The notes: generated from the sequence alone by a model not told the origin. A DNA stretch of 64,000 bases from an uncultured Mediterraneibacter sp. (GCA_934309345.1 CAKRDD010000014.1:23223-87222), one strand, 5' to 3'. Numbered from the stretch's first letter, positions 35,222 through 45,024 are shown. Translations and numbers: made by a program.

Positions 35222-35689
35222 TTATCTTGGCGAAAAAGTATCTACCACCTGTACCACTTCCGGAAGTATATATTCCAGATCTTCCTTTGCCATCTTGGCA
35301 CTCTCCGGCAGATTGATCATCAATGTCTTCTTTCTGATCCCAGCTTCCGAACGATCCAGAATCACTTTCTTTGTATGACGAAGATTATAAGCCCTGAGTG
35401 CTTCCGGAATACCTGGAAGCAGACGGTCTGCTGTCTCCCTCACAGCATCCGGTGCACAATGCTTCTCCAGGAACCCAACCGCTCCAGTTGTCAGAACCAG
35501 TTCAACCATTCCCGCATCTGCCAGCTTACAGAGCACTGTTTTCAACATCTCTTTATCCTCCGGAAATGCTTTTGCAGCCCGGACTTCAATCCCAACCTGC
35601 TCCAACATTCTTTTGAGTGATGCTGCCGCCGCCACATCTGCTTTTGCTTTATATGCCCCTGTATCTAATGATAAAATAACCGCTCTCAT
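35222..35689 (-). CDS. MogA/MoaB-like molybdopterin-binding fold protein
   Basis: The 155-residue protein keeps the MoCF-biosynthesis fold: a first strand RAVILSLDTG, the helix with EDKEMLKTVLCKLADAGMV, and LTTGAVGFLEKHCAPDAVRE in place of the usual L-T-T-G-G-T-G-x3-R-D-x-T-P-E-A. The GG-to-GA change and loss of R-D suggest a divergent active site. No other molybdenum cofactor genes are in the window, so molybdopterin adenylylation is not assured. Confidence 0.7.
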   Translation of the reverse strand: MRAVILSLDTGAYKAKADVAAAASLKRMLEQVGIEVRAAKAFPEDKEMLKTVLCKLADAGMVELVLTTGAVGFLEKHCAPDAVRETADRLLPGIPEALRAYNLRHTKKVILDRSEAGIRKKTLMINLPESAKMAKEDLEYILPEVVQVVDTFSPR

Positions 35690-35783
35690 CTTCTGTCTGC
35701 CCCTTTCTTAATTCTACTATGATCTCCACTCGTACTTTCTCATTATACAGAACAATAAACTTTTGTGCAACCGCAAGAAATAT

Positions 35784-35834
35784 ACTACTGGTCACACGAT
35801 GTGCGACAATGTTACTGTTCACACGGTGTGCGAC
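35784..35834. repeat. Tandem pair of a 24-base repeat
   Basis: Positions 35784-35807 and 35811-35834 match at 20 of 24 bases (core TCACACG-TGTGCGAC). The second copy begins GTTACTGTTCAC, which is exactly the terminal inverted repeat of the element at 46190-46331. Confidence 0.7.
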
Positions 35835-35881
35835 TAGCAACGCATCTCGCCATTTTAAATCGCCTTTGGGCGGCAATTATC

Positions 35882-35953
35882 AAAAAAAGATGTCCTGACA
35901 GATCTTTCTTCCGGAGGGCTAATCCTTATTCTCGATCTGTTAAAACATCTTTT
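35882..35953 (-). terminator. Terminator after the HPr gene
   Basis: On the minus strand AAAAGATGT pairs with ACATCTTTT and an inner AACAGATC pairs with GATCTGT; seven T follow. The loop is long (about 30 bases). Confidence 0.75.
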
Positions 35954-35996
35954 CTTAACTAGAAATTAAATAAATATATGTATGTATGCTTTTCTC

Positions 35997-36257
35997 TTAC
36001 AGGTTTGCTTTGAAGAACTCTTCCATCTTAGCTGCTGCAGCTTCTTCGTTCTCACCTTCAACTGTTACTTCAACTTCCATACCTTTTTTGATACCCATTG
36101 CCATGATAGCCATCAGTCTTGTAGCGTCAGCTGTTTTTCCGTTTCCGGCGATTGTAACCTTAACTCCCTCAAGAGCTTTTGCTTCTTTTGCAAGCATTCC
36201 TGCCGGTCTTGCGTGGATTCCTTCGTTGTCCTGTACTACATAAGTAAATTTTGCCAT
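35997..36257 (-). CDS. HPr-like PTS phosphocarrier lacking the regulatory serine
   Basis: The 86-residue protein has the active-site GIHARPAG, with the phosphorylated histidine near position 15. At the position of Ser46 in Bacillus HPr (KSIMGVMSLG) the sequence is TRLMAIMAMG, so serine is replaced by arginine. It should accept phosphate from enzyme I but not be a target of HPr kinase at this site. It follows a IIB-like gene by 27 bases, near a PRD regulator. Confidence 0.88.
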   Translation of the reverse strand: MAKFTYVVQDNEGIHARPAGMLAKEAKALEGVKVTIAGNGKTADATRLMAIMAMGIKKGMEVEVTVEGENEEAAAAKMEEFFKANL

Positions 36258-36284
36258 GATACATTCTCCTATCTTTAATTTATT

Positions 36285-36614
36285 TTATTTATCTCCTATT
36301 TGTCCAGACAGGTCTGGAAATGCCTGCTCCAGTACAGCCTTCGCATCCATTGCTCCGAAACACTCCGGATCAATCCTGTCTATGCGGATGCCTTTGGACT
36401 CATACTGTTCTTTCAGGCTTTCGAACCGATGTCCCAGCTGCGGACCAAGCAGCAGAACATCTGTCTGACCTGTGTAACCCTGAAATGCACGTTCCGACAT
36501 CGCTGTGACTGTAATCTCAAGATTCTCCTTCTGAATCAGCCGTTTCATCTTATTCACTAAGAGGCTTGTTGAAATACCTGCCATACAGATCAATGTTAGA
36601 TGTCTCATCGTCAT
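36285..36614 (-). CDS. PTS EIIB-like protein, lactose/cellobiose type
   Basis: The 109-residue protein has the P-loop-like phosphorylation motif LICMAGISTSLLVNKM with Cys10-11, and the later DVLLLGPQLGHRFESLKEQY, both typical of Lac/Cel EIIB. No EIIC permease or EIIA gene is adjacent, so it is an orphan. It may have a signalling role with the nearby LicR-type regulator and HPr, but that is inference. Confidence 0.85.
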   Translation of the reverse strand: MTMRHLTLICMAGISTSLLVNKMKRLIQKENLEITVTAMSERAFQGYTGQTDVLLLGPQLGHRFESLKEQYESKGIRIDRIDPECFGAMDAKAVLEQAFPDLSGQIGDK

Positions 36615-36672
36615 TTCCTTTCCTGTCCCTCGACTGACCTTAATTTAACATATTTTTTAAAAAAGCTCCACT

Positions 36673-36700
36673 CAAAAAATGACCACAATGAATGTGGTCA
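36673..36700 (-). terminator. Terminator of the PRD regulator gene
   Basis: TGACCACA and TTGTGGTCA form a tight hairpin with a four-base loop, followed by six T on the minus strand. Confidence 0.9.
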
Positions 36701-36752
36701 CTTTTGAATCACTCAATACATGAGCACATCCTCCAGGAATAGAAGATATATT

Positions 36753-38690
36753 TTACTCTTCTGCTCTGCGCAGCAGCTGGATCAGCCTGTCATAATCCGG
36801 ATGGCGGATCAGATTCTGCACATCTGCCGGACGAAGGATCAGATCTGTCGTTGCCTCATAGAACTGCTGCAGATTCTCATCCTCTTCCCTTCCGATTGCC
36901 GTCAAAAATACAACCTGTACCTTCTGCCGGAACCAGAATATCGGTTCTTTCAGAACTGCCACTGCAACAAAAGCACGCTCCTGAAATGCACGCTCCGGGT
37001 GTGGGAGCGCCACCAGATTTCCATAATCTGTCGGTGTAAGTTCCTCTCTCTTCAAAACAGATGCAGTAAATGTCTCCGGAAGTCCCTTCTCCTGCTCAAC
37101 CTTCCGGCACAGATTCTTCAGAACCTCCTCCTTCGTCTTTCCTTCCACATCCGTAAAAAATAATTCCCTCTTAAAATATTTCTGCAGAAAATCCTTACTC
37201 TCTCTTACAAAAAGCTTTCTTACTCTATCAATGTCATTATCCTGCAGAAATGAACCAATCTCTAAGATTGGTACCGGTACATAGGAAGAAATGTGTACCG
37301 TTGTAAACACATAATCCACTTTTTCAAACGGGAAGTTCTCCAGCTCATAAAGATTACATACATAAATCTTTTCAATATACTCTTTAAATTCTCTGCTGTA
37401 CTTATATCTGAGAATTTCTGAACTCGTCTTTCCAGATGCACATACGATCAGAATCGAAAACTTCTTCTGCTCATTCTCCTGCTGCTCCAGAGCCAGTTCA
37501 AGAACCTCTGCCAGTCCGGCAATCTCATCTTCTGAAATCGGCTGCTGAAAGTATTCTCCCAGTGCAATTGCCGCCTGGGACGCCATCGTATAAGAAAGCA
37601 CATAATTCTTACGGATCTCTTCCAGCATCGGGTTTCGCAGGATCATATGATATCTCATACGAAGGACAAACGGAACCATATGTCGGTTCAGTTCCATTCG
37701 CAGATGAAAATCATTCCTGAAATCAACATGGAATTCCCTGTAGAGCATCTCCAGCATCTCAGTAACAAGACGGTCGATCTCGCTTTGCATCACGAAATTC
37801 TCCTGTTCTGTCGAATCTTCATTCCATTCACTGTCGATATAAACCTTCCCCGCAAGCTGCAGTGTCAGATAATTCTTCTCGTCCTGTGAAAAATGAATCT
37901 GATAATGCGCGCCCACCAGCTCTGTCAATTCTTCCACAAACTGCTTCTCTTTTCTTCCAAGCATATCCGCCGCCTGCGGTTCAACATATTTCTCCTGACG
38001 AACCCTTCGCATCGCCACATAAATATGCTCCACAAAATCATTGTAAGCAATCTCCGAAAGTTCAATTTCATATTTCTTCAGACACTGATAGACCATTTTT
38101 CCCAGCGTCTCGATCTCATCTGTCTGATGCCGTCTTCCAATTCCTTCCAGACTGTCCTGCTTTACAAAAACATCTACCATACACTGACGCAGATTAAATT
38201 CACTGCCTTCCACACGGATACCATATCCCGGCTTCTTATGAACTGTAATCCCATACTTCTGATAAGTTTCCTCAACCTGCCGGAGTGTATTCGTCAGCGT
38301 CCCTTTTGAAATGTAAAGGAAATCACACAACTCCTCTGACTTGATGTATTCCGTTCTGTTCAGAAGATATGCAAGGAGAAAATGCACCCTCTCCTGATTG
38401 TTCGAAGGAATCACCGGATCTTCATTCTCCTTCGGATTCAGCAGTCCTTCGATGCCTTCCGGCTGTCTTGGATCCAAATAATATCCGTACCTGGACTTTG
38501 ATAAAATCTGGATCCCGTTCTTCTCAAGCTCCGGATTCAGTTCCTTGATCCTGACTCTTACTGTCTTCACGCCTATCCCAAGCTGACCGGCCAGTTCACT
38601 CGCAGTCACATGTTCTGTTTTATATAATAATTCAAGAATCTTTCTCTGTTGGTGATTCAGCAACACTGAATTCCTCGCTTTCTTTTGCAT
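36753..38690 (-). CDS. BglG/LicR-type PRD transcriptional regulator with EIIB- and EIIA-like domains
   Basis: The 645-residue protein has an N-terminal HTH region (LNHQQRKILELLYKTEHVTA), a second winged helix, and two PRD domains at about residues 190-400. An EIIB-like domain (FSILIVCASGKTSSEILRYK) and a C-terminal EIIA mannitol/fructose-type domain with histidine in NLVALPHPERAF follow. PTS phosphorylation of the PRDs, IIB and IIA sets its activity. The neighbouring orphan EIIB and HPr genes are likely partners or targets. Confidence 0.9.
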   Translation of the reverse strand: MQKKARNSVLLNHQQRKILELLYKTEHVTASELAGQLGIGVKTVRVRIKELNPELEKNGIQILSKSRYGYYLDPRQPEGIEGLLNPKENEDPVIPSNNQERVHFLLAYLLNRTEYIKSEELCDFLYISKGTLTNTLRQVEETYQKYGITVHKKPGYGIRVEGSEFNLRQCMVDVFVKQDSLEGIGRRHQTDEIETLGKMVYQCLKKYEIELSEIAYNDFVEHIYVAMRRVRQEKYVEPQAADMLGRKEKQFVEELTELVGAHYQIHFSQDEKNYLTLQLAGKVYIDSEWNEDSTEQENFVMQSEIDRLVTEMLEMLYREFHVDFRNDFHLRMELNRHMVPFVLRMRYHMILRNPMLEEIRKNYVLSYTMASQAAIALGEYFQQPISEDEIAGLAEVLELALEQQENEQKKFSILIVCASGKTSSEILRYKYSREFKEYIEKIYVCNLYELENFPFEKVDYVFTTVHISSYVPVPILEIGSFLQDNDIDRVRKLFVRESKDFLQKYFKRELFFTDVEGKTKEEVLKNLCRKVEQEKGLPETFTASVLKREELTPTDYGNLVALPHPERAFQERAFVAVAVLKEPIFWFRQKVQVVFLTAIGREEDENLQQFYEATTDLILRPADVQNLIRHPDYDRLIQLLRRAEE

Positions 38691-38746
38691 ATTTTACTTA
38701 CTGTTTATCTTATCATATTTCGCGGTAAAAAAAAAGCTCACGATCA

Positions 38747-40219
38747 CTATATAATAATGCAGACCAGACCACCATTGCTGTCGTTTACGATCTTCTGCAT
38801 AGAATCCTGAAGTTTCACCTGACTTTCTTCGTTAATCAGCGTAATCTTATTACGCATACCATCCATCACAAGATCTTCGATTGATTTGCCGAAAATATTG
38901 GTTCCCCAGACACCTTGTGGACCTTCGCTCTCTTTTTTAATATATGCAACAAGGTCTTCTGCCTGTTTCTCACTTCCCACGATCGGTGCGATCTCCGTTT
39001 CTATATTCGCACGAATCATATGGATCGACGGTGCCTCAGAACGGATCTTTACTCCATATCTGCTTCCCTGCTTGATGATAACCGGCTCATCCAAATGAAT
39101 CTCTTCTTTCTTCGGGCTGACTACTCCGTAACCTTTCATCTTCACATCCGCAAATGCATCCTTGATCTGGCTGAATTCTTCTTTTATAGAAGAAAGCTCT
39201 TTCATCAGAGAAATCAATTCATATTCACTGCAGATCTGAGTTCCTGTCAACTCACTCAACACTTCATAATAATACTTCTGGCAGAAAGAAATCCGCAATA
39301 TGACCTTCCCTGTGTCCATCTCTACCTGATCCAGCAGGATCTGGTCTATGTATGGACTTTCTGTCTTCCAGTCTTTCCCGGAGACACTTCGCAAATCTGA
39401 CATCTGAGCCATAATTTTCTTCACATTCTCAATCAGGTCTTTCTTGATTCTATGATCACGTGACAACATTTCCACCCATTTTGGAATATAAAATTCTATT
39501 TCCGTGACAGGAAATTCATACAGTACCTGACGCATCATTTCATAAATATCGTCTTCTTTGAGCTGTTCACAATTCACCGGATAAACCGGTGCTGCATATT
39601 TCTCCTCAAGAACTGATTTCAGATGTTCCGCCTCTTTCGAATACGGTTTCTGGCAATTCAATAAAATAAGAAATGGCTTCCCGATCTGTCGGAGCTCTTT
39701 CACTGTCCGTTCTTCTGCTGCTACATAGTTTTCTCTTGGCAGATCTGTCACGCTTCCATCTGTAGTCACAACAAATCCAATTGTCGCATGATCGTGTATT
39801 ACCTTTTGTGTTCCGATCTCGGCTGCCTTTGTAAATGGTATCTCATAGTCATACCACGGTGTCTTCACCTGACGCTCCTGCCCATTCTCGGTATGGCCAT
39901 TCGCCCCATCCACCATGAACCCAACACAGTCTGCCAGTCGGATCTTCACTTCTATGTCATCTGAAAGCTTTACATCCGCTGCTTCTTTTGGAACAAACTT
40001 CGGCTCTGTTGTCATGATCGTAGTTCCCGATGCTGCCTGAGGAAGTTCGTCTTGTGTCCGCTGCTTCACATGCTCTTCTTTCAGATTCGGCAAAATCAAA
40101 AGCTCCGCAAAACGCCTGATGAACGTTGACTTGCCTGTCCGTACCGGTCCCACAACTCCGATGTAGATTTCTCCGTTTGTCCGTGCTTTCATATCCTTGT
40201 ATACCTGAAATGAATCCAT
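38747..40219 (-). CDS. spoIVA: Stage IV sporulation protein A
   Basis: The 490-residue ATPase has a Walker A motif GVVGPVRTGKSTFIRRF near residue 22, a Walker B-like segment RLADCVGFMVDGA, and the conserved C-terminal end GGLVCIII used for membrane-base attachment. It polymerises as the base layer of the spore coat. Its presence indicates a spore former. It is the last gene of the der-plsY-gpsA-spoIVA cluster. Confidence 0.97.
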   Translation of the reverse strand: MDSFQVYKDMKARTNGEIYIGVVGPVRTGKSTFIRRFAELLILPNLKEEHVKQRTQDELPQAASGTTIMTTEPKFVPKEAADVKLSDDIEVKIRLADCVGFMVDGANGHTENGQERQVKTPWYDYEIPFTKAAEIGTQKVIHDHATIGFVVTTDGSVTDLPRENYVAAEERTVKELRQIGKPFLILLNCQKPYSKEAEHLKSVLEEKYAAPVYPVNCEQLKEDDIYEMMRQVLYEFPVTEIEFYIPKWVEMLSRDHRIKKDLIENVKKIMAQMSDLRSVSGKDWKTESPYIDQILLDQVEMDTGKVILRISFCQKYYYEVLSELTGTQICSEYELISLMKELSSIKEEFSQIKDAFADVKMKGYGVVSPKKEEIHLDEPVIIKQGSRYGVKIRSEAPSIHMIRANIETEIAPIVGSEKQAEDLVAYIKKESEGPQGVWGTNIFGKSIEDLVMDGMRNKITLINEESQVKLQDSMQKIVNDSNGGLVCIII

Positions 40220-40304
40220 AAAAATACCCCCTTATTCTGCTGATACCAGTGTATGCAGCCAAATAAAGGGGTATGACTTTTAATTTCTTATCCGTTTTGT
40301 TCTC

Positions 40305-41324
40305 TTATTTATCTTCTTCCCAGAGAAGAGAAGAGCTCTCCATCTTAGACTCGCGAAGCATCAGATCATCTACAGCCTGCTTCGGATCCTTTCCTTCAAA
40401 AAGAACCTTGTTGATCTCATCTACAATCGGCATTGGCACTTCATATTTCTGTGCAAGCTTTGCAGCTGCTTTCGCGGAATAAACACCTTCGACAACCATG
40501 TTTACTTCCTTCATGGCCTCTTCCATGGACTTGCCCTGTCCCATTAAGTAACCGGCTTTACGGTTACGGCTGTGAACACTGGCACAGGTAACGATCAGAT
40601 CACCGATTCCGGTAAGTCCACAAAAGCTCTCGAACTTGCCGCCCATCTTTACGCCAAGTCTTCCGATCTCAACGATACCACGTGTGATAAGAGCAGCCTT
40701 TGTATTATCTCCATAGCCGAGACCATCTGCAATTCCTGCTGCAAGTGCGATGACATTCTTAAGAGAACCTCCAAGTTCGATTCCAAGCATGTCAGGACTT
40801 GTATACACACGGAATACTTTGCTGTTGAATGCAGACTGCAAGTACTCTGCTGTCTTTCTCGTCTTCGCTCCGATCACACAGGAAGTCGGGAGCTTTCTGC
40901 CTACTTCTTCCGCATGTGTCGGTCCGGAGAGAACTGCCACATCCGCCTGTGGGATCTCCTGACTGATCTGCTGTGACAGCGTCATCAACGTATCTTCCTC
41001 GATTCCCTTCGCCACGTCAACAATCATCTGTCCATCAGCAACATACGGTTTCATCTTTGCCGCTGTACTTCTGGTAAAGATAGACGGAACTGCAAGCACC
41101 AGAAAATCCTTTTCCACAATCGCATCTTCCATCTCATTCGTAAATCTTATCTCTTCTGAAATATGGACACCCGGAAGTTTTGATACATGTTCCCGCTTCT
41201 CGCTCAGCATCTCCACTTCTTTTGGATCGATCGACCAGACAGTTACGTCATGTCCATTATCATGAAGAAGGATTGCCAGAGCTGTTCCCCAGCTTCCTGC
41301 CCCAAGAACTCCTACTTTTGCCAT
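40305..41324 (-). CDS. gpsA: Glycerol-3-phosphate dehydrogenase [NAD(P)+]
   Basis: The 339-residue enzyme has the N-terminal dinucleotide fold VGVLGAGSWGTALAILL, the AVPSIFTR and VLSGPTHAEEV segments, and the catalytic lysine region ELGGSLKNVIALAAGIADGL. It reduces dihydroxyacetone phosphate to glycerol 3-phosphate for PlsY. It lies 26 bases after plsY. Confidence 0.97.
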   Translation of the reverse strand: MAKVGVLGAGSWGTALAILLHDNGHDVTVWSIDPKEVEMLSEKREHVSKLPGVHISEEIRFTNEMEDAIVEKDFLVLAVPSIFTRSTAAKMKPYVADGQMIVDVAKGIEEDTLMTLSQQISQEIPQADVAVLSGPTHAEEVGRKLPTSCVIGAKTRKTAEYLQSAFNSKVFRVYTSPDMLGIELGGSLKNVIALAAGIADGLGYGDNTKAALITRGIVEIGRLGVKMGGKFESFCGLTGIGDLIVTCASVHSRNRKAGYLMGQGKSMEEAMKEVNMVVEGVYSAKAAAKLAQKYEVPMPIVDEINKVLFEGKDPKQAVDDLMLRESKMESSSLLWEEDK

Positions 41325-41350
41325 ATCATCTCTCCTTTTCTTCGCTTCTT

Positions 41351-42001
41351 TTATTTCTTTGAACCGAATTTATTCTCTGTTCCATTCAGCAGACGCTTAA
41401 TATTGGCACGGTGTCTATACCATGCAAGTGCAGTGAGTAAAAATGTGATCACATATAACTCATATACCGCCCCCTTCGCCATATCAAACCATCCAAGCTG
41501 TCCGAAGATCACCATCTGGATAAAAAACACTGCATAAGCAAGTAATGAACCAAGGGAAACATATCTCGTCACAAGCACCGGCACAAGAAAGAATGCCAGT
41601 GTGACAAAAAACAGGATGGAACTATACGGCAGATGCCAGAAACAGTTGCTCACAACAAGTGCCGCCATAACAGCGATTCCCTTTCCACCTTTAAAATTCA
41701 TATAAAATGGGAAGTTATGTCCCAGAGTAACTCCTGCTCCTGCATACATCATCAGAAGCGGAAGGATATTACTTCCATGGTATATTGCACGGACGATGAG
41801 AACTGCTGCAAAACACTTCAATACATCTCCTGCGAAAGTCATAAGTCCTGCTTTCAATCCCATAACACGCAGTGCATTCGTCGAACCGGAATTTCCGCTT
41901 CCTGCTTTTCTTATATCAATATGATGCATCTTTCCGACCAGATAACCGCTCTGCAGAAGTCCGCAGGCATATCCGATCACCAGACAGATAATACGTTCCA
42001 T
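41351..42001 (-). CDS. plsY: Acyl-phosphate:glycerol-3-phosphate acyltransferase
   Basis: I chose ATG at 42001 (MERIICLVIGYACGLLQSGY), one base after the der stop and preceded by AAGGA; an in-frame upstream ATG would overlap der. The 216-residue membrane protein has GSGNSGSTNALRVMG and GHNFPFYMNFKGGKGIA, the PlsY active-site motifs, and about five membrane helices. It acylates glycerol 3-phosphate with acyl phosphate. Confidence 0.95.
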   Translation of the reverse strand: MERIICLVIGYACGLLQSGYLVGKMHHIDIRKAGSGNSGSTNALRVMGLKAGLMTFAGDVLKCFAAVLIVRAIYHGSNILPLLMMYAGAGVTLGHNFPFYMNFKGGKGIAVMAALVVSNCFWHLPYSSILFFVTLAFFLVPVLVTRYVSLGSLLAYAVFFIQMVIFGQLGWFDMAKGAVYELYVITFLLTALAWYRHRANIKRLLNGTENKFGSKK

Positions 42002-42002
42002 T

Positions 42003-43331
42003 CTACTGATCCTTTTCCTTTCTCTCACGGATGAAGAACTTCAGTGAAGTTCCTCTGAAGCCAAATGCCTCTCGGATCTTATTCTCAAGATATCTTGTAT
42101 AGGAGAAATGCATCAGCTCCTTGTCATTTACAAAGATAACAAATGTCGGTGGCTTAACAGCAACCTGTGTAATATAATAGAGTTTTAATCTCTTACCTTT
42201 ATCTGACGGTGGCTGCTGCATAGCAACTGCCTCTGTCATGATCTCATTGAGAACTCCTGTCGCAATACGAAGTGTCTGGTTCTCAATGACCATATCGATC
42301 ATATCATACAGTTTCGGAAGTCTCTGTCCTGTCAGTGCAGATACATACATGATCTCTGCATATGGCATATAAGAAAGTACCTGACGGATCTTTCCTTCGT
42401 ATTCTTTCATTGTCTTATCATTCTTCTCAATGGCATCCCATTTATTAACGACAATGATAACTCCCTTGCCTCTTTCATGAGCGATTCCGGCAATCTTCGC
42501 ATCCTGTTCTGTGACACCTTCTGTCGCATCGATCACCATAAGTACAACATCGGCACGCTCTACTGCACTTACAGTACGGATGATACTATAACGCTCCAGT
42601 TCTTCCTTGATCTTATTCTTTCTACGAAGACCTGCTGTGTCGATAAAAATGTATTCCTTTCCGTCATGCATGATCTCTGTATCAATCGCATCTCTTGTTG
42701 TACCTGCGATATTGGATACAATTACGCGGTTCTCACCAAGCAGACGGTTTACGATAGAAGATTTACCAACATTTGGTTTACCTACGATTGCGATACGCGG
42801 ACGGTCGTCATCCTCTTCTGATGGATCCCACTCCGGGAAATGTGCTGTAACCGCATCAAGCATATCTCCAAGACCAAGTCTGGATGCTGCTGAGATCGGC
42901 ACCGGATCTCCGATTCCGAGGTTGTAGAACTCATAGACATCAGCCATATATTTATCAAAATTATCAACCTTATTCACAACAAGGACAACCGGCTTACCGG
43001 AGCGGCGGAGCATATCCGCAACCTTGGAATCTGAATCCACAAGTCCCTGCTTTACATCTGTGATAAAGATGATTACATCTGCTGTGTCAATGGCGATCTG
43101 TGCCTGTTCTCTCATCTGGGAGAGGATAATATCACTGCTGTCCGGCTCAATACCACCTGTATCGATCAGTGTGAAGTCTCTGTCAAGCCAGTCAACATCT
43201 GCATAAATTCTGTCTCTTGTAACACCCGGTGTGTCCTTAACGATGGAGATCATCTCTCCTGCCAGGACATTGAAGAGTGTTGATTTACCCACATTCGGGC
43301 GCCCTACAATGGCAACTACTGGTTTACTCAT
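42003..43331 (-). CDS. der: Ribosome biogenesis GTPase Der (EngA)
   Basis: The 442-residue protein has two tandem GTPase domains (GRPNVGKSTLFN near residue 8 and GKPNVGKSSIVN near 183), DTGG and DTAG switch motifs, NKVD and NKWD recognition motifs, and a C-terminal KH-like domain. It acts in 50S assembly. Confidence 0.97.
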   Translation of the reverse strand: MSKPVVAIVGRPNVGKSTLFNVLAGEMISIVKDTPGVTRDRIYADVDWLDRDFTLIDTGGIEPDSSDIILSQMREQAQIAIDTADVIIFITDVKQGLVDSDSKVADMLRRSGKPVVLVVNKVDNFDKYMADVYEFYNLGIGDPVPISAASRLGLGDMLDAVTAHFPEWDPSEEDDDRPRIAIVGKPNVGKSSIVNRLLGENRVIVSNIAGTTRDAIDTEIMHDGKEYIFIDTAGLRRKNKIKEELERYSIIRTVSAVERADVVLMVIDATEGVTEQDAKIAGIAHERGKGVIIVVNKWDAIEKNDKTMKEYEGKIRQVLSYMPYAEIMYVSALTGQRLPKLYDMIDMVIENQTLRIATGVLNEIMTEAVAMQQPPSDKGKRLKLYYITQVAVKPPTFVIFVNDKELMHFSYTRYLENKIREAFGFRGTSLKFFIRERKEKDQ

Positions 43332-43381
43332 TCTATTCTTACCTTCCTGTTTTCTCTTGTTTTTCTCTTAAATAGTTTCTC

Positions 43382-44761
43382 TTAAGCCGTAGTGATCCTA
43401 CGGTCTTTCATCTGATTCTCATCTGTATCTGTGGGATTCGGACCTGCAACACCTAAAATAGCATCGATCAGATCCTGTCCGCTTGATTTTACAATATCTA
43501 TAGGAACTTGTAAAGTATCTGATACTTCTTTCAATGTAAAGTCGTCAAGGAAAATGTCCTCATCCATCTTCAGCATATTACATGGGATCAGAAGCCTGCT
43601 TCCAAGCGGCTGATCTTTTAACTGCTTCATCAGATCCTGCCCTGTGATCAATCCAGAGACTGTGATACGCTCTCCGAAGAAATCATTCCGGATACAATAT
43701 GTGTGAACTTTAAGTCCCTCATACTTCTCTTCCATCTTCTTCGCCATACGCTCAAGATAAGGATATGCAAGCTTTGCCGTTGCAAGAGAAATCTCTTCCT
43801 GATATTCTCCGCCTTCCAGCTTCGCATAACCTTCTTCAAATTCATTAAATAAAAGACGAAGCATACCAACCCCATTCTCCAGCTGTAGATATCCGTCATA
43901 ACGTTCCTCTTCCGGGACCTCTTCCTCCGCCAGCAGATACCACTCATCTCCTGCATGAATAAAATGGATCCCATACTCTGCATAGACTTTCTTCTGCCAT
44001 TTCTCAATCGTGCGGATGACTTTCTTCGCCTCTTCCTTTGTAAATGGCTCTAATGGATACAATCCATCTCTGTACTTCGAAAGTCCGACCGGCACAACCG
44101 ACACACTGCGTAAAAGCGGCAGATACTGCGTCAGGTCCCGAATACTCCGTTCCAGTTCTTCCCCGTCATTCACTCCGCGGCAGAGAACAATCTGACCGTT
44201 CATCTCAATCCCGCCCTGATACAGGATATCAACTTTCTTCAAAGCCTCCCCTGCAAAACGGTTATGCAGCATCTTACAGCGCAGCTCCGGATTCGTTGTC
44301 TGAAATGAAATGTTGATTGGTTCCAATCTGTAACGGACAATACGGTTCATATCCTTCTCGCTCATATTTGTCAATGTAACATAATTTCCCTGGAGGAATG
44401 ACAGTCTGGAATCATCATCCTTAAAATACAGCGTATCACGCATCCCCGGCGGCATCTGATCGATAAAGCAGAAAATACATTTATTATGACAGGAATGATA
44501 CTCATCCATCAAGCCCTTGCCAAAATCAATACCGAGATCCTCATCAATATCTTTCTCAATCTCAAGCTCCCATTCTTCCCCGTTCGCTTTCCGGATCACA
44601 ACAAGCAGCTCTTCAGATTCCACATAAAACTGATAGTCAAAAATATCTTCGATCACCTGACCATCAATCTCCAGCAGAACATCTCCCGGTTCAATCCCCA
44701 GTTCTTCTGCAATACTTCCAGGCCGTACACTTTCTATGATGTGTTCGTGCTTTTTCTTCAT
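43382..44761 (-). CDS. DUF512 family PDZ/radical SAM-like protein
   Basis: The 459-residue protein has an N-terminal PDZ-like part (VRPGSIAEELGIEPGDVLLE), then CHNKCIFCFIDQMPPGMR, a CX3CX2C cluster motif at about residue 91, and the DUF512 C-terminal domain. This unnamed radical SAM-type family is widespread in Clostridia beside der. The substrate is unknown. It lies 50 bases before der on the same strand and is probably in that operon. Confidence 0.92.
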   Translation of the reverse strand: MKKKHEHIIESVRPGSIAEELGIEPGDVLLEIDGQVIEDIFDYQFYVESEELLVVIRKANGEEWELEIEKDIDEDLGIDFGKGLMDEYHSCHNKCIFCFIDQMPPGMRDTLYFKDDDSRLSFLQGNYVTLTNMSEKDMNRIVRYRLEPINISFQTTNPELRCKMLHNRFAGEALKKVDILYQGGIEMNGQIVLCRGVNDGEELERSIRDLTQYLPLLRSVSVVPVGLSKYRDGLYPLEPFTKEEAKKVIRTIEKWQKKVYAEYGIHFIHAGDEWYLLAEEEVPEEERYDGYLQLENGVGMLRLLFNEFEEGYAKLEGGEYQEEISLATAKLAYPYLERMAKKMEEKYEGLKVHTYCIRNDFFGERITVSGLITGQDLMKQLKDQPLGSRLLIPCNMLKMDEDIFLDDFTLKEVSDTLQVPIDIVKSSGQDLIDAILGVAGPNPTDTDENQMKDRRITTA

Positions 44762-44967
44762 CTATATAAATAAACTCCTTTATCCAATTCCACAAAAATC
44801 TTTCAGTTACTTTCTTTCCAGCAAAAATCCCCATATTATAGAAGAAAGACTTTCGTGATTCTTAATTTTACACCATATCTTATAATATCACAATTTCCCA
44901 GACGAATAAAGCATTGTTTTTTTGCAACATTTTTTGCAAGAATCTTGCATTTTTCTTCTATTTTCAC

Positions 44968-44995
44968 TTGACGTATCAAATAATCGTGATATAAT
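44968..44995 (+). promoter_or_regulatory. Promoter of the ABC importer operon
   Basis: TTGACG (44968-44973) and TATAAT (44990-44995) are 16 bases apart. The start site would fall near 45002. Confidence 0.75.
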
Positions 44996-45024
44996 TTATC
45001 ACATGACATCTTGCAGTTTAGTGC

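Larger units (their letters stand above)
35690..35996. other. Intergenic region between mogA-like gene and HPr gene
   Basis: No gene is supported here. It contains the tandem repeat at 35784-35834 and the terminator of the HPr operon at 35882-35953. Confidence 0.6.
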
